A stretch of DNA of 64,000 bases from Lepidostoma basale (taxonomy: Eukaryota > Arthropoda > Insecta > Trichoptera > Lepidostomatidae), in NCBI GenBank assembly GCA_022606425.2, contig JAHDVF020000177.1, positions 992,001-1,056,000 of the forward strand. Reading direction: 5' to 3'. Shown piece after piece: positions 12,226-24,527 of the stretch (position 1 is its first letter; every line of letters begins with the position of its first letter). The notes under the pieces were generated by a model, which was not told where the DNA came from, did not search any database, and worked only from the letters and a program-made list of their open reading frames with translations. Made by a program: the position numbers and the translations under genes.

Positions 12226-12727
12226 ATCACAGGTTGAACTATAAACAACAATAAAGTTTTTATTTATAGATTTGATTATTAAAAAAACATATATTCAAAA
12301 ATTCAGGAAACTTTTAAGATTTAGAATGATATTGAAATTGAGGTTAAGATATGTAAATGAATTTTTACTAGAAATAGAAGTGCAAACTTAACATAAAATA
12401 GTGCAATTATTATGATTAAAGCTTTTACCAAAAATGAATTAAATATACAGCATTGATGTTAGAATAATTTAATCAGATTTGCGAAAGAAATGTCAATTGT
12501 ATTAAAAATGAAATTATTCGTTTTAGATAAGAACAGTCGCTGATAAACTATTATAATATAAAACTGTTATAAAATTTTGTTTGCAAACAAAGTTTCTTTC
12601 TCTGAATGAATGAATCTTAAACATATAACAAATATTTATATATGTTTTAATAAACTCTAAATAAAACGATACTCGTCAATTAATGACAGTAGTATGTTTA
12701 AACTTAAACTGTCTATAATTGGAAGAC
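12226..12727 (-). promoter_or_regulatory. Candidate 3' UTR microRNA target boxes (GY, Brd, K)
   Basis: Reading 3' of the 12902-13560 gene on the - strand: GTCTTCC (GY box) at 12721-12727, about 175 nt past the stop; AGCTTTA (Brd box) at 12417-12423; TGTGAT (K box) at 12226-12231; then overlapping AATAAA at 12211-12216 and 12206-12211. An earlier AATAAA at 12259-12264 would exclude the K box. In flies these motifs pair with miR-7, miR-4/79 and miR-2/11-class seeds. Single short motifs in AT-rich DNA can be chance; having all three is the argument. Confidence 0.45.
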
Positions 12728-12901
12728 TTGGATTATTGAACTTGTGTCCCAGATACCTCATGATTGATTAAATAATCAATAAAGAAACATTAGAAGATAT
12801 TAAAAAGCTTAATCTATTCTCTTAATAATAAAAGGCACTCAAAAAAAAAATTAAAACTAAAAAGTTGTTGACCACAGTACTTAAACGTCAAACCAGCGAT
12901 T

Positions 12902-13560
12902 CTAATAACATGAACAAGCAACAAAATTATTCGCGGAATTATTGCAAATTTCGCGAATTTCATTTACCATGTTTTCGTCGGTCTCCGAGATGTCCTCAAA
13001 TATTTGAAACCGCTGAGTTTTGAAGGCGTATGGGCTTCCAAACCACGAAGAATCACCGGAGTTGTAACTCTCTTGCGGTGAGTTTTCTGGTTCCTTCTTG
13101 CCCGCCAGTTGAACTCTAAAGATGTCCAGAAGCGGAACCCGCGAACTCGCCGCAGGGCTCATGATTTCACCGAACTTGGTCCAATATTTGTTTAGATTTA
13201 TCTTGACACCAGATGCTATCTTCCTCGACAGCTTTGGTTTAGATAACTGAAACAATTAAAAAATACACATTGACTACATCGTTTTATATCTTTTTTAACA
13301 TAAACAACAAAAAAGGCACATTTAAAAAAAATTATACATAATATTATTCATTAATTCAAAACAATTCATTAATAACTTTAAAACATTAACTTTAAGGTTT
13401 GATAAAAATCAATTATTTTAATATTGATATAAATACAGTAAAACAATTTATGATGTTAAAGTTATAAATATAAACACTAAGTGAGGTTAAGTTGTTAAAG
13501 TAAACAAATGAAAGTACATACAATTTATCAAACACAACATACCTGATAATGATAAGACAT
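12902..13560 (-). CDS. Two-exon gene for an unrecognised 120-aa protein
   Basis: I join 13560-13543 (exon 1, ATG at 13560-13558, coding MSYHYQ) to 13246-12902 (exon 2, stop TAG). The intron 13542-13247 has donor CAG|GTATGT and acceptor TTTCAG, and phase is kept. Exon 2 is much more GC-rich and codon-structured than its surroundings. The protein has a basic, amphipathic N-terminal third (KPKLSRKI...KINLNK), a Ser/Pro/Gly-rich middle, an acidic segment (EDISETDE) and a Cys-containing end CNNSANNFVACSCY. No signal peptide or membrane segment. I do not recognise the family. A basic amphipathic N terminus, an NSAN tetrapeptide like that in the Bearded protein at 27965, and GY/Brd/K boxes downstream hint at a divergent Bearded-class gene, but the conserved PVHFART and C-terminal DRW motifs are absent. 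The splice model is good; the function is open. Confidence 0.65.
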
Positions 13561-13750
13561 CTCTGAGCGTCGAACCGCATTCCCCACTCCGAACGGAACG
13601 ATCGGTATATTTTCCTTGCCTAAGCACATGTCGATATATTTTGTACCGTAATGTGTGCAGTGTGTCCGCAGCGCGCAACGCACACGCTGTCGGTGCGAGC
13701 GCCGGGCTAAAAGTGAAAAGCTCGGCGCGGCGCCCGCCTATTTAACCGGG
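13561..13750 (-). promoter_or_regulatory. Promoter and 5' UTR of the 120-aa gene
   Basis: Directly upstream of the ATG on the - strand lies GC-rich sequence with a TATA-like GGTTAAATAG at 13738-13747. Transcription would begin near 13715, giving a 5' UTR of about 150 nt. No good Su(H) pair is visible; TTTCCCGCG (about 13808) matches with one substitution. Confidence 0.45.
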
Positions 13751-13910
13751 CGCGGGCCACGGGCCTCTGTGATGGCTCCGGCGGCGGCCCGGCGCAAGCG
13801 CGGCGCGTTTCCCGCGCGCGCCCGGAACGTGCGCAGCTACCCGGCGCGCGCACTGCCTACAAGCCGAGGTACTTGCCGCCGGGCGCGCGCCAATAATGTG
13901 ACAGCCAAGA
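13751..13910. other. CpG-rich island upstream of the - strand gene
   Basis: Very GC-rich and rich in CGCG. ORFs on both strands (13655-14047 and 13742-13966) are composition by-products with no domain. Probably proximal regulatory DNA. Confidence 0.5.
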
Positions 13911-14169
13911 CGGCTTTTCTCGTTTGGAAATTTGTTAGATTGATTCTTGGAAAAGAAGATCCACAAATGTTTACAACTTCATTATATCTGTACGAGTATG
14001 TACCGTATACGAGTACATTTTTATTGAAATATTGTAATAAAAAATGACTAATTATACCGAACAAATATTGATTAGAAACCAAATTAAAAAAAAAACTTAA
14101 ATTAACTGACAAATTTTGTATTAACTTTTTCTCATTTTAATTCAAAAAGTCAAACATAAAACTTCATGC

Positions 14170-14300
14170 TTGGTGTATTAATTGTTTCGTGAACAATGAT
14201 ATATATTATAATAAATAATTAAAATGTTTGTTTTCTTGAAGTTTTATTATGTTTTATAGGAATGACATGTTTCGCCTTTCTAAGGCATTATAATATGTAT
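14170..14300. repeat. Family A repeat fragment
   Basis: TTGTTTCGTGAACAATG, then CTTGAAGTTTTATTATG and GGAATGACATGTTTCGCC followed by CTAAGGCATTAT. One half of the palindromic family A unit. Confidence 0.65.
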
Positions 14301-16250
14301 TACATTTGATAATGGTTTGTTTGTAATAAATTATATATTTTTATCCACCCGTCGGGTGGAGAAGGTTCCTTGAGGCCCTATGCACCACGGAAGTGTGACA
14401 GGACAAAAATAAGAAAAACAGATATATTTTTATAGATTAAAATATCGCTTCCTTCAGAAAACTAGTAAAGAACATGTATTTTATTACTTAGAAACATTCT
14501 TTTTAAGTAATTTAAAAAATATTCTGTTTATTTTATTAAGAATTTTGAACCATTTAATTGATTGAATGGTGTATAATGGCTAAATATCTTATATAATTAT
14601 ATTAAGTTTGTGCTTTGTTTCGATCGGCCGTGAATCACTTAGGGTTAGCCTAACTAATACCCAAAGGAAGGTGGTTTATTTTCAACTCTAAAATTATTCG
14701 TTTTTTACCCTAATATGAAAAATGAAAAGGGTGTTAATAATATTGTCCTGCTGAATCAAAAAATTATTACATAAATGCGCGAGCACATGCTCTAAATTAT
14801 CTTCCAAGTATAAATTTATTCATTATTTCTTGAAAAATGATACAAATTTTAAAACCTAACATTTATGAAAACGTCAGTTTTCTAGAAGTTTTACTATATT
14901 ATATTTAATGAATTCAGCAAATTGGCTTCCTTGTGTCTTTGTCTTGACTAACGAAAATAAAATAACATATAGAAAGGTAATAAAAAATAAATATTTAAAA
15001 GCCATTTTTCTTCTTTTATTATCAAATTTAAAATGAATTTCTATCAATAAATTACAATTAACAACGTACACAACTAGAAACAAGTAAGGCGAAACCTGTA
15101 CGAGTAACTACCATAAATACTCGTATAATAAAACCTCTAGTAAACGGGCATTTTCAATAATACTAAATTGGTAAAAACCTATGTTATCATATTATATTCG
15201 TTGTTCCTTGAACCATTCATCACTCCAACAATCGATGTAAAATAAAGTGTAAGTATTGTAATATTGTCTATTTAGCAATAAAAAAAATGTTATATTGTCC
15301 ACTAGAAGTAAAAAAATATATAAGTTTATGGCTCTTAACTACTATTTTAAGAATTATTTTTTGATCATTTATCAAGTACATGATTTTAATACCTCCCATC
15401 TGAAGTAACCCTTTCTAGGAAGGCATTTATTTCAATCTATATAATTACAAAGGAAAAAATAGGGGACAAGTAGTAAATAAAAGTAACAAAACATAGCATG
15501 TATTATTTAAAAATATTTTTTCTTATATTATTATATATATATTAGCATTATAACGTGTAGGTACACCAAGTATTAATAAAAAAAATTGAAATGTTTTTAT
15601 GTGAAAATATAAGTTTAGATCAAATCACCAGACGACCAAACCATTACCAGATGATAGTAATAAATATTAAACGTGTTAAAATTCAGTAAGTTTTTAAGCT
15701 ACGTTAAGAATGAAACATCCTACACGCAGAAATATTACTACTATTTTGGACTCAAACCGTACAATATCACGAAAAAATATACAAAAGACCCACATGAAAT
15801 GACAATGGATGAATACAAAAAGAAATTACTAACAGATAATAATAAAAATGGTGGGCAATTATAAAAAAAATAATACAGTTATTAAAATAGTGTAAACAGA
15901 AAATTAATTAAGTTAATATATAAAGCTTTATTTTGTTACCGATTTCTGAATTCTATTCTATCACGATTATACTTAGTGCTAAAAAGGCGACTTTTAAACC
16001 ACCCAGTTGGGAGGTATTAAAACCAGGTACTTGATAAATGGTTAATTTATTGTAGTTTATTTGTAACAATCCATTAATAAACTGTTGTGTATGTACAATT
16101 AATACTTAAAAAAAGTATTAAGTAGGATATTTATGAGAAGACAAGTGGAATGAAACTAAATATATTAATTTTAGATCAACTTAAGGCGTTAACAATGTGA
16201 AATTCCGCAATGGCGAATTTTTTATGAATTAAAACACTGTTTTTTCCACT
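14301..16250. other. AT-rich region with family A scraps
   Basis: No gene recognised. Family A end pieces lie at 14820-14895 (GAAAACGTCAGTTTTCTAG) and about 15190-15250. ACCCGTCGGGT near 14347 is a short hairpin. Small ORFs at 14874-15083 (-) and 15673-15864 (+) are AT-rich and unsupported. Confidence 0.45.
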
Positions 16251-16254
16251 TTTA

Positions 16255-16330
16255 CGTCTATTATTCTTGACATGTTTCGAAGGCTTTACACCTTCATCAT
16301 CGGAAGAACGATATAAACAGTGTTTTAATT
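16255..16330 (-). repeat. Palindromic repeat with hammerhead-like motif (family G)
   Basis: Flanked by AAACACTGTTTT and its near-complement AAACAGTGTTTTAAT. On the - strand, 16303-16269 reads CCGATGA, U, a perfect 5-bp hairpin GAAGG/CCUUC, then GAA, the self-complementary ACATGT, and C. The first core segment differs from CUGANGA by one base (C for U). Confidence 0.55.
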
Positions 16331-16414
16331 CATAAAAAAATCGTATTATAATGTATTAATATAATTTTTCGTTATTTACAATAAAAAAATTATTAAAAAA
16401 TTTATTATCCATTT

Positions 16415-16600
16415 TTATTTAAAGACTAACACCAAAGATTTTAAATCAATGATATTATAATTTATTTTACAATCATCAATATGAGCATAAAATAGCTCAT
16501 TATTATGAATCTGGTCGTGTCCAGGCTCGAATCCTAGTCCCCTGCATCAGGAGCCAAGCATTCTACCCCCTAGACCACTACCTGATTGAATAATTAATAT
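16415..16600 (-). repeat. tRNA-derived SINE (family 2)
   Basis: On the - strand a tRNA-like head (TAGGGGGTAGAATGC ... GGATTCGAGCC) is followed by a body containing GAGCTATTTTATGCTCATA. The same unit occurs at 49490-49665 (-). Mismatched arms and shared flanks rule out a functional tRNA. Confidence 0.65.
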
Positions 16601-16609
16601 GAATGAAAA

Positions 16610-16690
16610 CGCATGTCTTCTAGGAGTTGCATTAAATTTTAGATGGAATGATATGTTTTTTACCCTTCTAAGGCATTATCAAATGTGATC
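16610..16690 (-). repeat. Family A repeat fragment
   Basis: GAATGAAAACG, TCTAGGAGTTGCATTA and CTAAGGCATTATCAAATGTG mark a decayed family A half-unit. Confidence 0.6.
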
Positions 16691-16800
16691 AATAAAAAAT
16701 CCAGTATTGATTTTATAATAGACTGTTTTATGCGTATATTTAAAGTATATTGATCATTTTTACTCCATTCTTATTAAACTAGACACATATGGTAGTATAA

Positions 16801-16880
16801 GAAATAATAATAATAATAATAATAATAATATGCTAACTTTTAAAGCGCCGTTTTTGTGATGTAATCACCTCAAGGGCGCA
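16801..16880 (-). repeat. (AAT)n microsatellite and LINE 3'-end hairpin
   Basis: An AAT run at 16802-16830 is followed by an inverted AGCGCC...GGGCGC hairpin block at 16844-16880. The block matches the 3' end of the CR1-like LINE at 62710-63075; the AAT run is that element's tail. Confidence 0.6.
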
Positions 16881-16899
16881 TTAAGACGTGTTTTAAATC

Positions 16900-17620
16900 T
16901 AAAAATCTAACTGTGACCGCTTAAAAAGCGCTTAAAATATTCGAACGAATATGGTTTTGTTACATTAAATAATCTTTACAAAGAATCAAGTCATCACACC
17001 AATAAGCGTCAACTTATTAAATCAAATAGACAATACACGAAGGTTTAAGAACATAATTACTATGAAATTTGATATTCTACGCCTCCGGTAATTTCACACC
17101 ACCAAAAGTAATTTGTTTTCGTTACGAGTAGGTTTCCATAACAATTGAAAAGTTTATGATGTAACTGAAATAAGCTTTTGAAATTCTATTCCAAAAGGAA
17201 CCGTCAATAGAAATACCCTAAATCTTAATAGTCCATAGTTTCAAGATCGGACTGAGATATCCTTAATTCATCCCGGCTAACAATAGGGACAATAAACGCT
17301 TTTGGATGTTATTGTTATTCTTTGGAACCTTTTCAGCAATTTGGACACGTGTTCACTCCGACCGTCCCTTGTTTCTTGCTCCTCCCCGACACAATGGCCG
17401 GCTAACCATCGCAAATATCTTGTTAGCCCACAAGCTCGGGTATTATTATTGGTTTCTCTTACCTTTACAAAGATCCTCCCCGAGCGCCTACTTAACACGA
17501 AGTAATCTATTTAAAAATAATATTACACTTGTTCCTATACCTAAAATACTAAACACATATTTTTAACATTTGCAATTTTAACCATTCAATTTCAACACTG
17601 TTATATCACAATTTATTTAT
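16900..17620. other. Mostly single-copy AT-rich DNA
   Basis: A GC-richer stretch at 17277-17480 gives overlapping ORFs on both strands, none with a recognisable domain. Could be conserved non-coding DNA; no motif supports a specific role. Confidence 0.35.
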
Positions 17621-17629
17621 TTAATGTCT

Positions 17630-17862
17630 ATAAAATTGTAGTGGCGGCTGTTTCGCCAACCAATGTTCGCATCATCGATGTTACATAATTCGATGACGAC
17701 CTTCGTGGCCGAGTGGTAAGTGCATTGACTGCCACCCCGAAGATTCCGGGTTCGATTCCCGGGGAGGGCAGTGCAATACCCTTTACATCGATTTGACTCA
17801 TGCTGTCATGATGTAAAGAGCGATTTAACAAAATAATAATAATAATAATAATAATAATAATC
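17630..17862 (+). repeat. Family C end plus SINE family 1 variant
   Basis: 17641-17680 carries a decayed family C motif (CTGTTTCGCCAACCAATG). From 17696 a tRNA-like head (GTGGCCGAGTGGTAAGTGC, GGTTCGATTCCCGG) leads into a short body and an (AAT)n tail at 17837-17862. The head and the GAGCGATTTAACAAAATAAT end match the inverted copy at 58900-59150. Confidence 0.65.
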
Positions 17863-18147
17863 AACTATTCATTTTTAACCTGATTTTGCCAACATTGATT
17901 GTCGAAACAGATGTAGCGACTATTTCATAGAGATTAAATTAATTAATTGTAATAAAGAAACTGTGTTTGAATTTAAACAGTTCATAAATCTTCCACCAAA
18001 GCAATGAATTATTTTTACAATCTATTAGATATTTTCATATGTACATATTCTTAACGAATGGCTTAAAACGAGGCGCATCTTCAATTCAAAATAAAACTGA
18101 ATACGAGTATTTATTATTAAAATATTTATGTTGAATTATATTTTTAA

Positions 18148-18186
18148 GTGCGCCGTTTTGTAAAATCAATTACTCCAAGGGCGCAC
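18148..18186 (-). repeat. LINE 3'-end hairpin (GTGCGCC...GGGCGCAC)
   Basis: Same hairpin block as at 16844 and 63021; remnant of the CR1-like LINE tail. Confidence 0.55.
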
Positions 18187-18189
18187 TAC

Positions 18190-20160
18190 AATAATAATAT
18201 CCTTGAGATAATCATCAGCAAGGATCATAATATGTTTTGAAACCAATAAAGATAAAAGAACGTATATAAAATAGGGCGCACTAGGAAAAGACTGACCGTA
18301 TATTAATATATCTAGGTACGCCATAACACTTAACAATGAAAAAATATGTTGTAATACATATTTCGTTTTACTACACTTGTTCTTTCGTTTCGATCGGTTG
18401 CGGCAGCTCGCTGGCATCTTCTGGTTTTTACGCAATTACATTATTTGAATAGTTTTTAACAATATATATTTTTATATGAAAGACTAAGGATTTAACATAT
18501 AACCCTTAGATAAAAAAAATCATTTGACATTATGTTTGTATTGTTAATAATCAATAATATTTTAGTCTTGTGTGACAATATTATTTTTTTATGATACATT
18601 TTATTTTTTAACTATGTTAAAAAAAATACAAATAACACATTAAATAATATTAAACCAGTAATCGTAGGTCCTCACCAAAAAGAAGTACTTCTGTGCTTGG
18701 TGAGGGATATCACTACATAAAAATACCTATACATATAAAATATAGTTTACAATACATTTTTTTAAAATATCCTCTAAAACAAAATTGTTAAACGAATTGG
18801 TTTTTTTTTGCTTTGTTTGTCTTTAGTAGCACTAAATTACCTATTGCTTTAATTTATTTCCGATCATAAATTTTTTGATTGGTAGTTAATTAAATTAATC
18901 ATTAAAAAAAAAATATTTTGTTAAGAGGGCTACACATAGTTTGAAATAATGGTTAATAATCTAAATCATATTCCTTCATAAGATTCTATATAAAAGCTAA
19001 GCATTATTTTTTTTATTTGAAAAAGAATACTTAGTCGCCATTTTTAAATAGATAACAAGAGACACTCTTTGAAAACGGTTAAAATTTTATGGATTAATAG
19101 TTACTTATCAAATTGGTTGTAAAGATTTTTTCCGGATATTCCTTGACTTCGAGTTTTAAAGAAAGCTTCGAGCGAGCATAAAACGATAATACAAACCCGC
19201 GTATAAATAAATATGTTTTCGTTTCATTCTTCTCTCATCCACCCGCGATCAATAGATACGCCTTTAAGAAGAAAAAAACAGTTCGGTCGAATGATTTCAA
19301 ATATTGCACTAGGGCCCGCTTAATTGTTACACCACTGAATCGCCCAAAATCTTTTGTGAAAATTTCCAAAGATGACGTGTCGTATTTTATGGAAACCCAT
19401 TTTATTGTGGAGAATATTCCAGATTACTTTCAAGTAAACTGCGCTATATTGTATTGAATGAAAGAGGTTCGCGGCACAATAATGTTCGGGTCCGCGATTA
19501 GTTCCGAGCCCTGGGAATGTAAGGGAGCGCGGCCCGGGTACAATGCGCCGATCCCTTGCTCTCGTACTCTATGCCTAGTCTGGAGCGTGACCGATTGACA
19601 CCGTTTCGAAAGGCAGAAAAATTTCAGTTTTTCGCTTTTTTCTTTCAGATTTGAACGCTTTTTAAAGTCGATTCGATATGCGTATAAACTCTTAGATGAA
19701 TGATTCCGGTGAACGATGTAGACTTTGTATATTCCATTTGTATACTCGGTATTATTACTGCACATGGTCGCGCTATTTACAATAAAATTTATGCTTTTAG
19801 ACCGTTACCAGGTGTGAAAAATTTCTATGAAAATATACATTATGTAATTTAATCTACATGAGATAAAATTCTTGTAATACTAACACTGAACAGTTCGAAA
19901 CGTCTCCAAAAGACGCAAGCTCTGACATGTCAGATAAAAATGATGAGCTCGCGCGCAGGTAAGTTGGTAGCTACGTATAAACTACTTTACAAGGGCGTTA
20001 ACGCAACACAATAATAACCTTATTCAGAAATTGCGCTGTATTCGCTTAAAGCAGAACTTGTTCCAACTTGTCTTGAACAGGAACCAACAAGAAATTTGCC
20101 GCATTCGAGATTCTCAAAGCGAAGAAAAGTCTTTAAATAAAATTACAGATAACTTCTAAA
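18190..20160. other. AT-rich region, no gene recognised
   Basis: ORFs at 18166-18435 (-) and 19430-19765 (-) lack recognisable domains. A GC-richer patch at 19480-19590 includes CCTGGGAA at 19510-19517, one base off a Su(H) site, but with no partner at the right spacing. CCTCACCA / TGGTGAGG near 18670-18705 is a small hairpin. Confidence 0.4.
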
Positions 20161-20430
20161 GAAAAATTAAATACTTAGCAGGTTGTTTTCTATCTCGATG
20201 CTCCCTAACTAGAGTAAATTGACCTGTTAAAAGTGTGGGAGGATCTTGTTAGGGGGCGGCTGTGCAGGGGAGGATAAACTGAGTGTGTTGTGAAGGGCCG
20301 GGGTGAAATTAATCGCGAATAGGGGCGCGGTCCTTTCCGCCGCCACAAGTGGGGAACACATAATTAGTGACGTGACGATACACTCAAAAGAGGGTGTTAT
20401 GGCAAAAACACTCAATCAGGTGCTTTTAAA
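20161..20430. other. GC-richer single-copy patch
   Basis: Stands out from AT-rich flanks and is not repeated elsewhere. Small ORFs on both strands have no recognisable domain. A near-match to Su(H) (TGTGGGAG, about 20234) is present. A regulatory element is possible but unproved. Confidence 0.35.
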
Positions 20431-20643
20431 TGTTACTTTAGATCACAATTTATATTCATGTGTTTATGTGTGTACAAAATACGTGAAATACAGGTCTAAG
20501 CTGAAAACTCTTGTTTTGCATATTTCACACTCAAATTAAAATCCAACATGTAACATATATTTGTTATATATCATTTTGTAACCAATCACGAACATCAGAT
20601 GCAGTATTCATTTTTAGATTGTTAGATTTAAAACACGTTTTAA

Positions 20644-20680
20644 TGCGTCCTTGAGGTGATTACATTACAAAAACGACGCT
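20644..20680 (+). repeat. LINE 3'-end hairpin remnant
   Basis: TGCGTCCTTGAGGTGATTAC followed by AAAACGACGCT; matches the conserved tail block of the CR1-like LINE with two substitutions in the stem. Confidence 0.55.
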
Positions 20681-20699
20681 TTTAAAGTTAGCATATTAA

Positions 20700-22500
20700 T
20701 ACTATTATTTATTATTTTCTTTTACAAATTTGCATTCGGCAAATACGTACACGCATATAATTATTCAAAAATAAAGAAAAGACTTCTAAAATATTTCAAA
20801 AATTTAACTCATTTTTCGAACTAATGTCTAACAGTTCGACAGTTCGAATTATTGTTGTAGTATACCATCGATGTACGAACTTGAGATATATGATGCGAAT
20901 GAGACTTGATTAGTTTATCAGCACAAAATATTAGGTGGACTATTGTCTAGTCCGACCACGATACGCCTTTCGATTACTTACTTCACATTAAATAATATAA
21001 TTTTAATACTAGTAGACGAGTGTTAGACGATCTTTTACTTGTAATTGGATGTGTAAAAAATGATCATTCATTTAGTTTAATATTTATTGTCTATGAGAAA
21101 TTGATTAAAAAAATCCAAAACGTGCTAATTAGTTTCAATCAAATACTTGAAACAGGTTTTCACGAACGCCTGCACTAGTTTAAATTGTGTTAGTAAAGAG
21201 ATTTTATATGTATTAATTGGCTACTATTGTTATTTAACAAATAAAAATTACGTTGTCAAAACTGTCAAGAAATATTTTTGAGTTACAATACATTTTTACA
21301 TAGGTACCTGCGGTAAGCTTAAACTAACTCAATAACCTTAGCATAATATGTAATAATAATTATTTAAAAAAATATTAAATCATCATAGCACCATTACTTC
21401 GGTGATCAGTGATCACCCAGATGAAAAATGAAAAAAGTGTCGACACTGGTCGATAGAAAAATATGATCAATGTAGTATGTAAAGAGCATCGTTTAGTTAC
21501 ATAGTTCATGACAGATGTTTCGCATTACGATTTTATTTCAAACATTATATGAGTTTAAAACTTCCAGAAGTTATGTTATAATTTATGGGAGTTATATGTT
21601 TTACTTGCTAGAGCTATGTCAAATGTATTCATTTGCTAGGCGACACACGTAATTGCCATGAAATGTTTAAAAATATTTTTTCATAAATTTTTAAAATATA
21701 GAGTTTTGTAGCATTGTTCAAAAATCAATAGATAACTTTAAATTGCTTACATAGTAGGAAGTGTTTGAGACATCGATATTAATTTTAAAAATAATTAAAT
21801 ATATAACTATTGTACAAATTAAATTATAATTTTGTATATTCTAGTTATAGTTCATGCATTACATGTTGTCGATTCACGTGTAAGATTATTGTTAATCTTT
21901 AAAAAAAACTCACGTTACTAAAGTGAATATTGTTTTACGCATAAAAAAAGAGGGTAGACAATACCTGTCGTAAGTCACCACTCGATTTGCACGCCCGTGC
22001 CTAAAGCTCCCGAGTGCTTTTTATTTTAGCCGTAACGAACTGCGCTAAACAAAATGTGTACAGTAATACCACAACCTGTATTTGTTTCATTTTCATCTTC
22101 CGATCTTTTTGTTACTTCACCCAAATGACCAGTTTTTGTTATTGTAGAAAGGATCAGGTCTTTGAAAGCCGAACAACTCCATTCCTCTCGTAACCACAAA
22201 CATTTTACAACCCAACTACTCGAAGACAAAAAAAAAACACTTTAACACAGCTTGGTTCCATAAACACTTCTGTCTGTAGTTAGAGTTTTAATACTATTAT
22301 CTCTTTAGTTACAAATTGCTTAATATAATCTATCTTTAGAGTGACGTATGCAATGAGGTTTCTGAGGATAATTTTTAAAAGCTTTCTCTGAGCAACTTCC
22401 AAAGGGTCTTGAAAGCGCCTCCCCAGCCAACAATTCCATACTATAAAACTGATTTCCCAAGCCCAAAGTAAATCATTTTTAAAACGTTTTTTTAAACAAT
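20700..22500. other. AT-rich region with a decayed family A copy
   Basis: No gene recognised. 21530-21660 is an eroded family A unit (ACTTCCAGAAGTTATG, GGGAGTTATATGTTTTACT). The ORF at 22026-22229 (-) is unsupported. Confidence 0.4.
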
Positions 22501-22504
22501 AGTT

Positions 22505-23960
22505 CGAAGTTTTTCATTATATCTCAATAGAGACGAAGAAACAAACTGGAAACTGACTATGGATGATCAAGGTGTTTACAGGACTTATGACCTGTCATTG
22601 GTTGGGTTAAGCGCACGCTTTATGTAATTACAACATTCCCCATTTCACCATTGTTATGATCATGTATGATACATTTTTTGGAAGTTGTATATATACTCCA
22701 AATCCATACTTATTTTCACGTGGCAGTTCCAGTTAGCCATCTATGTAGATTTGATTGTACTAATTAATTTTTTAGATTAATCTATACAATCCATCCACAA
22801 CGCCATCTATGAAGAATGATTGTTTAGCATTTAGCAAACTACTTTATTAACACAATGCGAAGAGGCTACCGCCTCCTATCGCTCTGTTAGAAGTCGCCTG
22901 GAGTATCCACTCCTATTTTATACGCCAAATAATTGACCAGAATATTTACAAATATTTGTGAAATGTATACCTACATCTGTATACGAATCCTGGATTTTCA
23001 CCTGTGGGTGGTTAATTTAAATTTTTAATTATATCTCAATAGAGACGAAGAAACAAACTGGAAACTGACTAGGGATGATCAAGGTGTTTACAGGACTTAT
23101 GACCTGTCATTGGTTGGGTTAAGCGCACGCTTTATGTAATTACAACATTCCCCATTCCACCATTGTTATGATCTTGTATGATACATTTTTTGGAAGTTGT
23201 ATATATACTCCAAATCCATACTTATTTTCACGTGGCAGTTCCAGTTAGCCATCTATGTAGATTTGATTGTACTAATTAATTTTTTTAGATTAATCTATAC
23301 AATCCATCCACTAACGCCATCTATGAAGAATGATTGTTTAGCATTTAGCAAACTACTTTATTAACACAATGCGAAGAGGCTACCGCCTCCTATAGCTCTG
23401 TTAGCAGTCGCCTGGAGTATCCACTCCTATTTTATACGCCAAATAATTGACCAGAATATTTACAAATATTTGTGAAATGTATACTTATATCTGTATACGA
23501 ATCCTGGATTTTCACCTGTGGGTGGTTAATTTAAATTTTTCATTATATCTCAATAGAGACGAAGAAACAAACTGGAAACTGACTATGGATGATCAAGGTG
23601 TTTACAGGACTTATGACCTGTCATTGGTTGGGTTAAGCGCACGCTTTATGTAATTACAACATTCCCCATTCCACCATTGTTATGATCATGTATGATACAT
23701 TTTTGGAAGTTGTATATATAATCCAAATCCATACTTATTTTCACGTGGCAGTTCCAGTTAGCCATCTATGTAGATTTGATTGTACTAATTAATTTTTTAG
23801 ATTGACATCTAAGTCCTGTAAACACCTTGATCATCCATAGTCAGTTTCCAGTTTGTTTCTTCGTCTCTATTGAGATATAATGAAAAATTTAAATTAACCA
23901 CCCACAGGTGAAAATCCAGGATTCGTATACAGATATAAGTATACATTTCACAAATATTTA
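22505..23960 (+). repeat. Tandem array of family M foldback element, about 513-bp period
   Basis: The landmark ATCTCAATAGAGACGAAG recurs at 22521, 23033 and 23547, giving periods of 512 and 514 bp with very high identity between units. Each unit includes GGTTGGGTTAAGCGCACGC and an inner block around GAGGCTACCGCCTCC. The array ends at 23810-23960 with an inverted copy of the terminal region. ORF 23447-23653 is a shadow. Confidence 0.85.
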
Positions 23961-24527
23961 TTAATAGTTCGAAGACTTATGAAAATATGAAAGAGTTTTC
24001 GAATTCTCCTTGTAACTTGGTCAATCTGTTCCTTCCATTTCATCTCCTGGTCAATTGTTATCCCCAGATATTTGAACGATTCTTTCGAGGTCAGCTGTTT
24101 AATATCTCTTACGTTGTTCTTGTAATATTAATTGATCCAAAATATTAAAATAACATTATGTTTTTCTGAAATCTGTCTTTGCAAATTGTTCACATTGATG
24201 TCATTTCTACAACATTTATTCTGTATATATTATAAATAACCTGTCTACTGTTTGCCTTTGCTTTTATAGGTATCGATGCCATTAAAATTTTATAATTCAA
24301 TTTCATATTAATAAAGTTTAGTGTCAGAAGACAACGAAAACTGTAACCTTCATTACATTTTCGTGTTTAATTCTCATTATTTTTCGTGACGTCATAAATG
24401 TCAAAAATAGTATACATTATAAAAATCCTGGAAGTTTAAAAGATTGCCTTAAAACATATGCTTTTCATATATAAGGCTCGTAATAGAAACTTCTAAAACT
24501 AAATATAAGTAGTGTTGATCGGCCGAT
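23961..24527. other. Mixed repeat debris
   Basis: AT-rich, with a GC-richer stretch at 24000-24110 that may be an old LINE fragment (- strand). No confident family. Confidence 0.35.

Noticed and set aside
13655..14112. ORFs on both strands in the CpG-rich island
   Set aside because: Arg/Ala-rich translation of a CG-dense promoter region with no motif or homologous pattern.
19510..19517. CCTGGGAA as half of a Su(H) pair
   Set aside because: No partner site at 15-17 bp on either side.
22505..23960. CRISPR-like array or gene family
   Set aside because: Units are about 513 bp with transposon termini; the genome is eukaryotic and spacer-repeat structure is absent.
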